From: Cyprinodon diabolis
Lineage: Eukaryota; Chordata; Actinopteri; Cyprinodontiformes; Cyprinodontidae
Assembly (NCBI GenBank): GCA_030533445.1
Contig: JARPUW010000285.1
Location: forward strand, 62,001-126,000
DNA: 64,000 bases
Direction of reading: 5' to 3'
Shown here: piece after piece, positions 25,155-37,190 of the stretch
Layout: the number at the start of each line of letters is the position of its first letter
Position numbering within the stretch: position 1 is the first letter of the stretch
Made by a program: the position numbers and the translations under genes
Notes under the pieces: generated by a model
What the model saw: the letters and a program-made list of their open reading frames with translations, nothing else
Told to the model about the DNA's origin: nothing
Databases searched by the model: none

Positions 25155-28100
25155 TTCAAATCAGAAGTTGAGGCCAAAACGCTCTTTTCACAGTGAGAAA
25201 AAGCCATTTTGGCCTCTGGAGTTGTAACAGACAAACCATTAATGATACAGCCATGATCTTTTCTGGCAATCATCTAGAGCTGAAAACTAACAATATAAAG
25301 CAGATTTGAGCAGATGTTTTTGGTTCCAAGCTTCAAATCAGAAGTTGAGGCCAAAACGCTCTTTTTACACTGAGATAATGCCATTTTGGCCTCTGGAGTT
25401 GTAACAGACAAACCATTAATGATACAGCCATGATCTTTTCTGGCAATCATCTAGAGCTGAAAACTAACAATATAAAGTAGATTTGAGCAGATGTTTTTGG
25501 TTCCAAGCTTCAAATCAGAAGTTGAGGCCAAAACGCTCATTTCACAGTGAGAAAATGCCATTTTGGCCTCTGGAGTTGTAACAGACAAACCATTAATGAT
25601 ACAGCCATGATCTTTTCTGGCAATCATCTAGAGCTGAAAACTAACAATATAAAGTAGATTTGAGCAGATGTTTTTGGTTCCAAGCTTCAAATCAGAAGTT
25701 GAGGCCAAAACGCTCTTTTCACAGTGAGAAAAAGCCATTTTGGCCTCTGGAGTTGTAACAGACAAACCATTAATGATACAGCCATGATCTTTTCTGGCAA
25801 TCATCTAGAGCTGAAAACTAACAATATAAAGTAGATTTGAGCAGATGTTTTTGGTTCCAAGCTTCAAATCAGAAGTTGAGGCCAAAACGCTCATTTCACA
25901 GTGAGAAAATGCCATTTTGGCCTCTGGAGTTGTAACAGACAAACCATTAATGATACAGCCATGATCTTTTCTGACAATCATCTAGAGCTGAAAACTAACA
26001 ATATAAAGTAGATTTGAGCAGATGTTTTTGGTTCCAAGCTTCAAATCAGAAGTTGAGGCCAAAACGCTCTTTTCACAGTGAGAAAAAGCCATTTTGGCCT
26101 CTGGAGTTGTAACAGACAAGCCATTAATGATACAGCCATGATCTTTTCTGGCAATCATCTAGAGCTGAAAACTAACAATATAAAGTATATTTGAGCAGAT
26201 GTTTTTGGTTCCAAGCTTCAAATCAGAAGTTGAGGCCAAAACGCTCTTTTCACAGTGAGAAAATGCCATTTTGGCCTCTGGAGTTGTAACAGACAAGCCA
26301 TTAATGATACAGCCATGATCTTTTCTGGCAATCATCTAGAGCTGAAAACAAACAATATAAAGTAGATTTGAGTAGATGTTTTTGGTTCCAAGCTTCAAAT
26401 CAGAAGTTGAGGCCAAAACGCTCTTTTCACAGTGAGAAAAAGCCATTTTGGCCTCTGGAGTTGTAACAGACAAACCATTAATGATACAGCCATGATCTTT
26501 TCTGGCAATCATCTAGAGCTGAAAACAAACAATATAAAGTAGATTTGAGTAGATGTTTTTGGTTCCAAGCTTCAAATCAGAAGTTGAGGCCAAAACGCTC
26601 TTTTTACACTGAGATAATGCCATTTTGGCCTCTGGAGTTGTAACAGACAAACCATTAATGATACAGCCATGATCTTTTCTGGCAATCATCTAGAGCTGAA
26701 AACTAACAATATAAAGTAGATTTGAGCAGATGTTTTTGGTTCCAAGCTTCAAATCAGAAGTTGAGGCCAAAACGCTCTTTTCACAGTGAGAAAATGCCAT
26801 TTTGGCCTCTGGAGTTGTAACAGACAAACCATTAATGATACAGCCATGATCTTTTCTGGCAATCATCTAGAGCTGAACACTAACAATATAAAGTAGATTT
26901 GAGCAGATGTTTTTGGTTCCAAGCTTCAAATCAGAAGTTGAGGCCAAAACGCTCTTTTCACAGTGAGAAAAAGCCATTTTGGCCTCTGGAGTTGTAACAG
27001 ACAAACCATTAATGATACAGCCATGATCTTTTCTGGCAATCATCTAGAGCTGAAAACTAACAATATAAAGCAGATTTGAGCAGATGTTTTTGGTTCCAAG
27101 CTTCAAATCAGAAGTTGAGGCCAAAACGCTCTTTTTACACTGAGATAATGCCATTTTGGCCTCTGGAGTTGTAACAGACAAACCATTAATGATACAGCCA
27201 TGATCTTTTCTGGCAATCATCTAGAGCTGAAAACTAACAATATAAAGTAGATTTGAGCAGATGTTTTTGGTTCCAAGCTTCAAATCAGAAGTTGAGGCCA
27301 AAACGCTCATTTCACAGTGAGAAAATGCCATTTTGGCCTCTGGAGTTGTAACAGACAAACCATTAATGATACAGCCATGATCTTTTCTGGCAATCATCTA
27401 GAGCTGAAAACTAACAATATAAAGTAGATTTGAGCAGATGTTTTTGGTTCCAAGCTTCAAATCAGAAGTTGAGGCCAAAACGCTCTTTTCACAGTGAGAA
27501 AAAGCCATTTTGGCCTCTGGAGTTGTAACAGACAAACCATTAATGATACAGCCATGATCTTTTCTGGCAATCATCTAGAGCTGAAAACTAACAATATAAA
27601 GTAGATTTGAGCAGATGTTTTTGGTTCCAAGCTTCAAATCAGAAGTTGAGGCCAAAACGCTCATTTCACAGTGAGAAAATGCCATTTTGGCCTCTGGAGT
27701 TGTAACAGACAAACCATTAATGATACAGCCATGATCTTTTCTGACAATCATCTAGAGCTGAAAACTAACAATATAAAGTAGATTTGAGCAGATGTTTTTG
27801 GTTCCAAGCTTCAAATCAGAAGTTGAGGCCAAAACGCTCTTTTCACAGTGAGAAAAAGCCATTTTGGCCTCTGGAGTTGTAACAGACAAACCATTAATGA
27901 TACAGCCATGATCTTTTCTGGCAATCATCTAGAGCTGAAAACTAACAATATAAAGCAGATTTGAGCAGATGTTTTTGGTTCCAAGCTTCAAATCAGAAGT
28001 TGAGGCCAAAACGCTCTTTTTACACTGAGATAATGCCATTTTGGCCTCTGGAGTTGTAACAGACAAACCATTAATGATACAGCCATGATCTTTTCTGGCA

Positions 28101-29048
28101 ATCATCTAGAGCTTAACACTAACAATATAAAGTAGATTTGAGCAGATGTTTTTGGTTCCAAGCTTCAAATCAGAAGTTGAGGCCAAAACGCTCATTTAAC
28201 AGTGAGATAATGCCATTTTGGCCTCTGGAGTTGTAACAGAAAAACCATTAATGATACAGCCATGATCTTTTCTGGCAATCATCTAGAGCTGAAAACTAAC
28301 AATATAAAGTAGATTTGAGCAGATGTTTTTGGTTCCAAGCTTCAAATCAGAAGTTGAGGCCAAAACGCTCTTTTCACAGTGAGAAAATGCCATTTTGGCC
28401 TCTGGAGTTGTAACAGACAAACCATTAATGATACAGCCATGATCTTTTCTGGCAATCATCTAGAGCTGAAAACTAACAATATAAAGTAGATTTGAGCAGA
28501 TGTTTTTGGTTCCAAGCTTCAAATCAGAAGTTGAGGCCAAAACGCTCATTTCACAGTGAGAAAATGCCATTTTGGCCTCTGGAGTTGTAACAGACAAACC
28601 ATTAATGATACAGCCATGATCTTTTCTGACAATCATCTAGAGCTGAAAACTAACAATATAAAGTAGATTTGAGCAGATGTTTTTGGTTCCAAGCTTCAAA
28701 TCAGAAGTTGAGGCCAAAACGCTCTTTTCACAGTGAGAAAAAGCCATTTTGGCCTCTGGAGTTGTAACAGACAAACCATTAATGATACAGCCATGATCTT
28801 TTCTGGCAATCATCTAGAGCTGAAAACTAACAATATAAAGCAGATTTGAGCAGATGTTTTTGGTTCCAAGCTTCAAATCAGAAGTTGAGGCCAAAACGCT
28901 CTTTTTACACTGAGATAATGCCATTTTGGCCTCTGGAGTTGTAACAGACAAACCATTAATGATACAGCCATGATCTTTTCTGGCAATCATCTAGAGCTGA
29001 AAACTAACAATATAAAGTAGATTTGAGCAGATGTTTTTGGTTCCAAGC
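25155..29048 (+). repeat. Rearranged satellite zone between left and right domains, 22 monomers
   Basis: Order: b c a' b' a (b/e) (e'/h) h c f' b c a' b' a b c' g f a b c. The two chimeric monomers at 26040-26393 replace the expected b-c' continuation and lead back into an h-c-f' series, so the zone contains at least one complex exchange. The left-domain marker p157 T (GAGTAG in h) is last seen here, in the h monomer at 26394-26570. From 29049 on, the right-domain versions of d, d' and h are used. Confidence 0.82.
26040..26393 (+). repeat. Two adjacent chimeric monomers (b/e, then e'/h)
   Basis: The first has b-type p48 A on the left, then e-type p81 G and p149 T on the right; its switch lies between p49 and p80. 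The second has e-type p48 T and p81 G on the left, then h-type p134 A and p157 T on the right; its switch lies between p82 and p133. The next monomer is an intact h. Two successive switches in neighbouring monomers suggest either two crossovers or a gene-conversion patch copied from an e-e'-d'-h region. The first call rests on few diagnostic bases. Confidence 0.75.
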
Positions 29049-31526
29049 TTCAAAACAGAAGTTGAGGCCAAAACGCTCATTTCACAGTGTGATAATGCCA
29101 TTTTGGCCTCTGGAGTTGTAACAGACAAACCATTAATGATACAGCCATGATCTTTTCTGGCAATCATCTAGAGCTTAACACTAACAATATAAAGTAGATT
29201 TGAGCAGATGTTTTTGGTTCCAAGCTTCAAATCAGAAGTTGAGGCCAAAACGCTCTTTTCACAGTGAGAAAATGCCATTTTGGCCTCTGGAGTTGTAACA
29301 GACAAGCCATTAATGATACAGCCATGATCTTTTCTGGCAATCATCTAGAGCTGAAAACTAACAATATAAAGTATATTTGAGCAGATGTTTTTGGTTCCAA
29401 GCTTCAAATCAGAAGTTGAGGCCAAAACGCTCTTTTCACAGTGAGAAAATGCCATTTTGGCCTCTGGAGTTGTAACAGACAAGCCATTAATGATACAGCC
29501 ATGATCTTTTCTGGCAATCATCTAGAGCTGAAAACTAACAATATAAAGTAGATTTGAGCAGATGTTTTTGGTTCCAAGCTTCAAAACAGAAGTTGAGGCC
29601 AAAACGCTCATTTCACAGTGTGATAATGCCATTTTGGCCTCTGGAGTTGTAACAGACAAACCATTAATGATACAGCCATGATCTTTTCTGGCAATCATCT
29701 AGAGCTGAACACTAACAATATAAAGTAGATTTTAGCAGATGTTTTTGGTTCCAAGCTTCAAATCAGAAGTTGAGGCCAAAACGCTCTTTTCACAGTGAGA
29801 AAAAGCCATTTTGGCCTCTGGAGTTGTAACAGACAAACCATTAATGATACAGCCATGATCTTTTCTGGCAATCATCTAGAGCTGAAAACAAACAATATAA
29901 AGTAGATTTGAGCAGATGTTTTTGGTTCCAAGCTTCAAATCAGAAGTTGAGGCCAAAACGCTCTTTTTACACTGAGATAATGCCATTTTGGCCTCTGGAG
30001 TTGTAACAGACAAACCATTAATGATACAGCCATGATCTTTTCTGGCAATCATCTAGAGCTGAAAACTAACAATATAAAGTAGATTTGAGCAGATGTTTTT
30101 GGTTCCAAGCTTCAAATCAGAAGTTGAGGCCAAAACGCTCTTTTCACAGTGAGAAAAAGCCATTTTGGCCTCTGGAGTTGTAACAGACAAACCATTAATG
30201 ATACAGCCATGATCTTTTCTGGCAATCATCTAGAGCTGAAAACTAACAATATAAAGCAGATTTGAGCAGATGTTTTTGGTTCCAAGCTTCAAATCAGAAG
30301 TTGAGGCCAAAACGCTCTTTTTACACTGAGATAATGCCATTTTGGCCTCTGGAGTTGTAACAGACAAACCATTAATGATACAGCCATGATCTTTTCTGGC
30401 AATCATCTAGAGCTGAAAACTAACAATATAAAGTAGATTTGAGCAGATGTTTTTGGTTCCAAGCTTCAAATCAGAAGTTGAGGCCAAAACGCTCTTTTCA
30501 CAGTGAGAAAATGCCATTTTGGCCTCTGGAGTTGTAACAGACAAACCATTAATGATACAGCCATGATCTTTTCTGGCAATCATCTAGAGCTGAAAACTAA
30601 CAATATAAAGTAGATTTGAGCAGATGTTTTTGGTTCCAAGCTTCAAATCAGAAGTTGAGGCCAAAACGCTCTTTTCACAGTGAGAAAAAGCCATTTTGGC
30701 CTCTGGAGTTGTAACAGACAAACCATTAATGATACAGCCATGATCTTTTCTGGCAATCATCTAGAGCTGAAAACTAACAATATAAAGCAGATTTCAGCAG
30801 ATGTTTTTGGTTCCAAGCTTCAAATCAGAAGTTGAGGCCAAAACGCTCTTTTTACACTGAGATAATGCCATTTTGGCCTCTGGAGTTGTAACAGACAAAC
30901 CATTAATGATACAGCCATGATCTTTTCTGGCAATCATCTAGAGCTGAAAACTAACAATATAAAGTAGATTTGAGCAGATGTTTTTGGTTCCAAGCTTCAA
31001 ATCAGAAGTTGAGGCCAAAACGCTCATTTCACAGTGAGAAAATGCCATTTTGGCCTCTGGAGTTGTAACAGACAAACCATTAATGATACAGCCATGATCT
31101 TTTCTGGCAATCATCTAGAGCTGAAAACTAACAATATAAAGTAGATTTGAGCAGATGTTTTTGGTTCCAAGCTTCAAATCAGAAGTTGAGGCCAAAACGC
31201 TCTTTTCACAGTGAGAAAAAGCCATTTTGGCCTCTGGAGTTGTAACAGACAAACCATTAATGATACAGCCATGATCTTTTCTGGCAATCATCTAGAGCTG
31301 AAAACTAACAATATAAAGCAGATTTGAGCAGATGTTTTTGGTTCCAAGCTTCAAATCAGAAGTTGAGGCCAAAACGCTCTTTTTACACTGAGATAATGCC
31401 ATTTTGGCCTCTGGAGTTGTAACAGACAAACCATTAATGATACAGCCATGATCTTTTCTGGCAATCATCTAGAGCTGAAAACTAACAATATAAAGTAGAT
31501 TTGAGCAGATGTTTTTGGTTCCAAGC
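29049..31526 (+). repeat. Right-domain higher-order unit 1, 14 monomers (2,478 bp)
   Basis: Order: d e e' | d' h c | b c | f b c | a' b c. The d monomer has the common p98 C, d' has p50 C and h has p157 C, unlike their left-domain versions. Relative to the full trimer plan, one f monomer is missing before the first b-c pair. Private changes are G-to-T at 29733 and G-to-C at 30795. Confidence 0.85.
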
Positions 31527-34500
31527 TTCAAAACAGAAGTTGAGGCCAAAACGCTCATTTCACAGTGTGATAATGCCATTTTGGCCTCTGGAGTTGTAAC
31601 AGACAAACCATTAATGATACAGCCATGATCTTTTCTGGCAATCATCTAGAGCTTAACACTAACAATATAAAGTAGATTTGAGCAGATGTTTTTGGTTCCA
31701 AGCTTCAAATCAGAAGTTGAGGCCAAAACGCTCTTTTCACAGTGAGAAAATGCCATTTTGGCCTCTGGAGTTGTAACAGACAAGCCATTAATGATACAGC
31801 CATGATCTTTTCTGGCAATCATCTAGAGCTGAAAACTAACAATATAAAGTATATTTGAGCAGATGTTTTTGGTTCCAAGCTTCAAATCAGAAGTTGAGGC
31901 CAAAACGCTCTTTTCACAGTGAGAAAATGCCATTTTGGCCTCTGGAGTTGTAACAGACAAGCCATTAATGATACAGCCATGATCTTTTCTGGCAATCATC
32001 TAGAGCTGAAAACTAACAATATAAAGTAGATTTGAGCAGATGTTTTTGGTTCCAAGCTTCAAAACAGAAGTTGAGGCCAAAACGCTCATTTCACAGTGTG
32101 ATAATGCCATTTTGGCCTCTGGAGTTGTAACAGACAAACCATTAATGATACAGCCATGATCTTTTCTGGCAATCATCTAGAGCTGAACACTAACAATATA
32201 AAGTAGATTTGAGCAGATGTTTTTGGTTCCAAGCTTCAAATCAGAAGTTGAGGCCAAAACGCTCTTTTCACAGTGAGAAAAAGCCATTTTGGCCTCTGGA
32301 GTTGTAACAGACAAACCATTAATGATACAGCCATGATCTTTTCTGGCAATCATCTAGAGCTGAAAACAAACAATATAAAGTAGATTTGAGCAGATGTTTT
32401 TGGTTCCAAGCTTCAAATCAGAAGTTGAGGCCAAAACGCTCTTTTTACACTGAGATAATGCCATTTTGGCCTCTGGAGTTGTAACAGACAAACCATTAAT
32501 GATACAGCCATGATCTTTTCTGGCAATCATCTAGAGCTGAAAACTAACAATATAAAGTAGATTTGAGCAGATGTTTTTGGTTCCAAGCTTCAAATCAGAA
32601 GTTGAGGCCAAAACGCTCTTTTCACAGTGAGAAAATGCCATTTTGGCCTCTGGAGTTGTAACAGACAAACCATTAATGATACAGCCATGATCTTTTCTGG
32701 CAATCATCTAGAGCTGAACACTAACAATATAAAGTAGATTTGAGCAGATGTTTTTGGTTCCAAGCTTCAAATCAGAAGTTGAGGCCAAAACGCTCTTTTC
32801 ACAGTGAGAAAAAGCCATTTTGGCCTCTGGAGTTGTAACAGACAAACCATTAATGATACAGCCATGATCTTTTCTGGCAATCATCTAGAGCTGAAAACTA
32901 ACAATATAAAGTAGATTTGAGCAGATGTTTTTGGTTCCAAGCTTCAAATCAGAAGTTGAGGCCAAAACGCTCTTTTCACAGTGAGAAAATGCCATTTTGG
33001 CCTCTGGAGTTGTAACAGACAAACCATTAATGATACAGCCATGATCTTTTCTGGCAATCATCTAGAGCTGAAAACTAACAATATAAAGTAGATTTGAGCA
33101 GATGTTTTTGGTTCCAAGCTTCAAATCAGAAGTTGAGGCCAAAACGCTCTTTTCACAGTGAGAAAAAGCCATTTTGGCCTCTGGAGTTGTAACAGACAAA
33201 CCATTAATGATACAGCCATGATCTTTTCTGGCAATCATCTAGAGCTGAAAACTAACAATATAAAGCAGATTTGAGCAGATGTTTTTGGTTCCAAGCTTCA
33301 AATCAGAAGTTGAGGCCAAAACGCTCTTTTTACACTGAGATAATGCCATTTTGGCCTCTGGAGTTGTAACAGACAAACCATTAATGATACAGCCATGATC
33401 TTTTCTGGCAATCATCTAGAGCTGAAAACTAACAATATAAAGTAGATTTGAGCAGATGTTTTTGGTTCCAAGCTTCAAATCAGAAGTTGAGGCCAAAACG
33501 CTCTTTTCACAGTGAGAAAATGCCATTTTGGCCTCTGGAGTTGTAACAGACAAACCATTAATGATACAGCCATGATCTTTTCTGGCAATCATCTAGAGCT
33601 GAAAACTAACAATATAAAGTAGATTTGAGCAGATGTTTTTGGTTCCAAGCTTCAAATCAGAAGTTGAGGCCAAAACGCTCTTTTCACAGTGAGAAAAAGC
33701 CATTTTGGCCTCTGGAGTTGTAACAGACAAACCATTAATGATACAGCCATGATCTTTTCTGGCAATCATCTAGAGCTGAAAACTAACAATATAAAGCAGA
33801 TTTGAGCAGATGTTTTTGGTTCCAAGCTTCAAATCAGAAGTTGAGGCCAAAACGCTCTTTTTACACTGAGATAATGCCATTTTGGCCTCTGGAGTTGTAA
33901 CAGACAAACCATTAATGATACAGCCATGATCTTTTCTGGCAATCATCTAGAGCTGAAAACTAACAATATAAAGTAGATTTGAGCAGATGTTTTTGGTTCC
34001 AAGCTTCAAATCAGAAGTTGAGGCCAAAACGCTCATTTCACAGTGAGAAAATGCCATTTTGGCCTCTGGAGTTGTAACAGACAAACCATTAATGATACAG
34101 CCATGATCTTTTCTGGCAATCATCTAGAGCTGAAAACTAACAATATAAAGTAGATTTGAGCAGATGTTTTTGGTTCCAAGCTTCAAATCAGAAGTTGAGG
34201 CCAAAACGCTCTTTTCACAGTGAGAAAAAGCCATTTTGGCCTCTGGAGTTGTAACAGACAAACCATTAATGATACAGCCATGATCTTTTCTGGCAATCAT
34301 CTAGAGCTGAAAACTAACAATATAAAGCAGATTTGAGCAGATGTTTTTGGTTCCAAGCTTCAAATCAGAAGTTGAGGCCAAAACGCTCTTTTTACACTGA
34401 GATAATGCCATTTTGGCCTCTGGAGTTGTAACAGACAAACCATTAATGATACAGCCATGATCTTTTCTGGCAATCATCTAGAGCTGAAAACTAACAATAT

Positions 34501-34535
34501 AAAGTAGATTTGAGCAGATGTTTTTGGTTCCAAGC
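31527..34535 (+). repeat. Right-domain higher-order unit 2, 17 monomers (3,009 bp)
   Basis: Order: d e e' | d' h c | f' b' | f b c | f b c | a' b c. It follows unit 1's plan with an added partial f-b segment. The b monomer at 32766 has p147 T and is followed directly by f, so a c monomer is missing there. Confidence 0.85.
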
Positions 34536-37190
34536 TTCAAAACAGAAGTTGAGGCCAAAACGCTCATTTCACAGTGTGATAATGCCATTTTGGCCTCTGG
34601 AGTTGTAACAGACAAACCATTAATGATACAGCCATGATCTTTTCTGGCAATCATCTAGAGCTTAACACTAACAATATAAAGTAGATTTGAGCAGATGTTT
34701 TTGGTTCCAAGCTTCAAATCAGAAGTTGAGGCCAAAACGCTCTTTTCACAGTGAGAAAATGCCATTTTGGCCTCTGGAGTTGTAACAGACAAGCCATTAA
34801 TGATACAGCCATGATCTTTTCTGGCAATCATCTAGAGCTGAAAACTAACAATATAAAGTATATTTGAGCAGATGTTTTTGGTTCCAAGCTTCAAATCAGA
34901 AGTTGAGGCCAAAACGCTCTTTTCACAGTGAGAAAATGCCATTTTGGCCTCTGGAGTTGTAACAGACAAGCCATTAATGATACAGCCATGATCTTTTCTG
35001 GCAATCATCTAGAGCTGAAAACTAACAATATAAAGTAGATTTGAGCAGATGTTTTTGGTTCCAAGCTTCAAAACAGAAGTTGAGGCCAAAACGCTCATTT
35101 CACAGTGTGATAATGCCATTTTGGCCTCTGGAGTTGTAACAGACAAACCATTAATGATACAGCCATGATCTTTTCTGGCAATCATCTAGAGCTGAACACT
35201 AACAATATAAAGTAGATTTGAGCAGATGTTTTTGGTTCCAAGCTTCAAATCAGAAGTTGAGGCCAAAACGCTCTTTTCACAGTGAGAAAAAGCCATTTTG
35301 GCCTCTGGAGTTGTAACAGACAAACCATTAATGATACAGCCATGATCTTTTCTGGCAATCATCTAGAGCTGAAAACAAACAATATAAAGTAGATTTGAGC
35401 AGATGTTTTTGGTTCCAAGCTTCAAATCAGAAGTTGAGGCCAAAACGCTCTTTTTACACTGAGATAATGCCATTTTGGCCTCTGGAGTTGTAACAGACAA
35501 ACCATTAATGATACAGCCATGATCTTTTCTGGCAATCATCTAGAGCTGAAAACTAACAATATAAAGTAGATTTGAGCAGATGTTTTTGGTTCCAAGCTTC
35601 AAATCAGAAGTTGAGGCCAAAACGCTCTTTTCACAGTGAGAAAATGCCATTTTGGCCTCTGGAGTTGTAACAGACAAACCATTAATGATACAGCCATGAT
35701 CTTTTCTGGCAATCATCTAGAGCTGAACACTAACAATATAAAGTAGATTTGAGCAGATGTTTTTGGTTCCAAGCTTCAAATCAGAAGTTGAGGCCAAAAC
35801 GCTCTTTTCACAGTGAGAAAAAGCCATTTTGGCCTCTGGAGTTGTAACAGACAAACCATTAATGATACAGCCATGATCTTTTCTGGCAATCATCTAGAGC
35901 TGAAAACTAACAATATAAAGCAGATTTGAGCAGATGTTTTTGGTTCCAAGCTTCAAATCAGAAGTTGAGGCCAAAACGCTCTTTTTACACTGAGATAATG
36001 CCATTTTGGCCTCTGGAGTTGTAACAGACAAACCATTAATGATACAGCCATGATCTTTTCTGGCAATCATCTAGAGCTTAACACTAACAATATAAAGTAG
36101 ATTTGAGCAGATGTTTTTGGTTCCAAGCTTCAAATCAGAAGTTGAGGCCAAAACGCTCTTTTCACAGTGAGAAAATGCCATTTTGGCCTCTGGAGTTGTA
36201 ACAGACAAGCCATTAATGATACAGCCATGATCTTTTCTGGCAATCATCTAGAGCTGAAAACTAACAATATAAAGTATATTTGAGCAGATGTTTTTGGTTC
36301 CAAGCTTCAAATCAGAAGTTGAGGCCAAAACGCTCTTTTCACAGTGAGAAAAAGCCATTTTGGCCTCTGGAGTTGTAACAGACAAGCCATTAATGATACA
36401 GCCATGATCTTTTCTGGCAATCATCTAGAGCTGAAAACTAACAATATAAAGTAGATTTGAGCAGATGTTTTTGGTTCCAAGCTTCAAAACAGAAGTTGAG
36501 GCCAAAACGCTCATTTCACAGTGTGATAATGCCATTTTGGCCTCTGGAGTTGTAACAGACAAACCATTAATGATACAGCCATGATCTTTTCTGGCAATCA
36601 TCTAGAGCTGAACACTAACAATATAAAGTAGATTTGAGCAGATGTTTTTGGTTCCAAGCTTCAAATCAGAAGTTGAGGCCAAAACGCTCTTTTCACAGTG
36701 AGAAAAAGCCATTTTGGCCTCTGGAGTTGTAACAGACAAACCATTAATGATACAGCCATGATCTTTTCTGACAATCATCTAGAGCTGAAAACTAACAATA
36801 TAAAGTAGATTTGAGCAGATGTTTTTGGTTCCAAGCTTCAAATCAGAAGTTGAGGCCAAAACGCTCTTTTCACAGTGAGAAAAAGCCATTTTGGCCTCTG
36901 GAGTTGTAACAGACAAACCATTAATGATACAGCCATGATCTTTTCTGGCAATCATCTAGAGCTGAAAACTAACAATATAAAGCAGATTTGAGCAGATGTT
37001 TTTGGTTCCAAGCTTCAAATCAGAAGTTGAGGCCAAAACGCTCTTTTTACACTGAGATAATGCCATTTTGGCCTCTGGAGTTGTAACAGACAAACCATTA
37101 ATGATACAGCCATGATCTTTTCTGGCAATCATCTAGAGCTGAAAACTAACAATATAAAGTAGATTTGAGCAGATGTTTTTGGTTCCAAGC
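34536..37190 (+). repeat. Right-domain higher-order unit 3, 15 monomers (2,655 bp)
   Basis: Order: d e e' d' h c f' b c' e (b/e') d' (b/a) b c. The unit restarts internally: c' takes the place of d and is followed by a second e series at 36129. The following e' carries b-type p48 A. The monomer at 36660 has b-type p48 A with a-type p112 A, a likely chimera. The c'-e junction recurs in units 5 and 7, so it is an inherited rearrangement. Confidence 0.82.

Noticed and set aside
36306..36482. An independent b/e' crossover at each of 36306, 41439, 42501 and 50289
   Set aside because: The only left-half difference between b and e' is the single base p48, and the same combination recurs in the same context (after c' and e), so one point mutation or exchange inherited by HOR copying is simpler.
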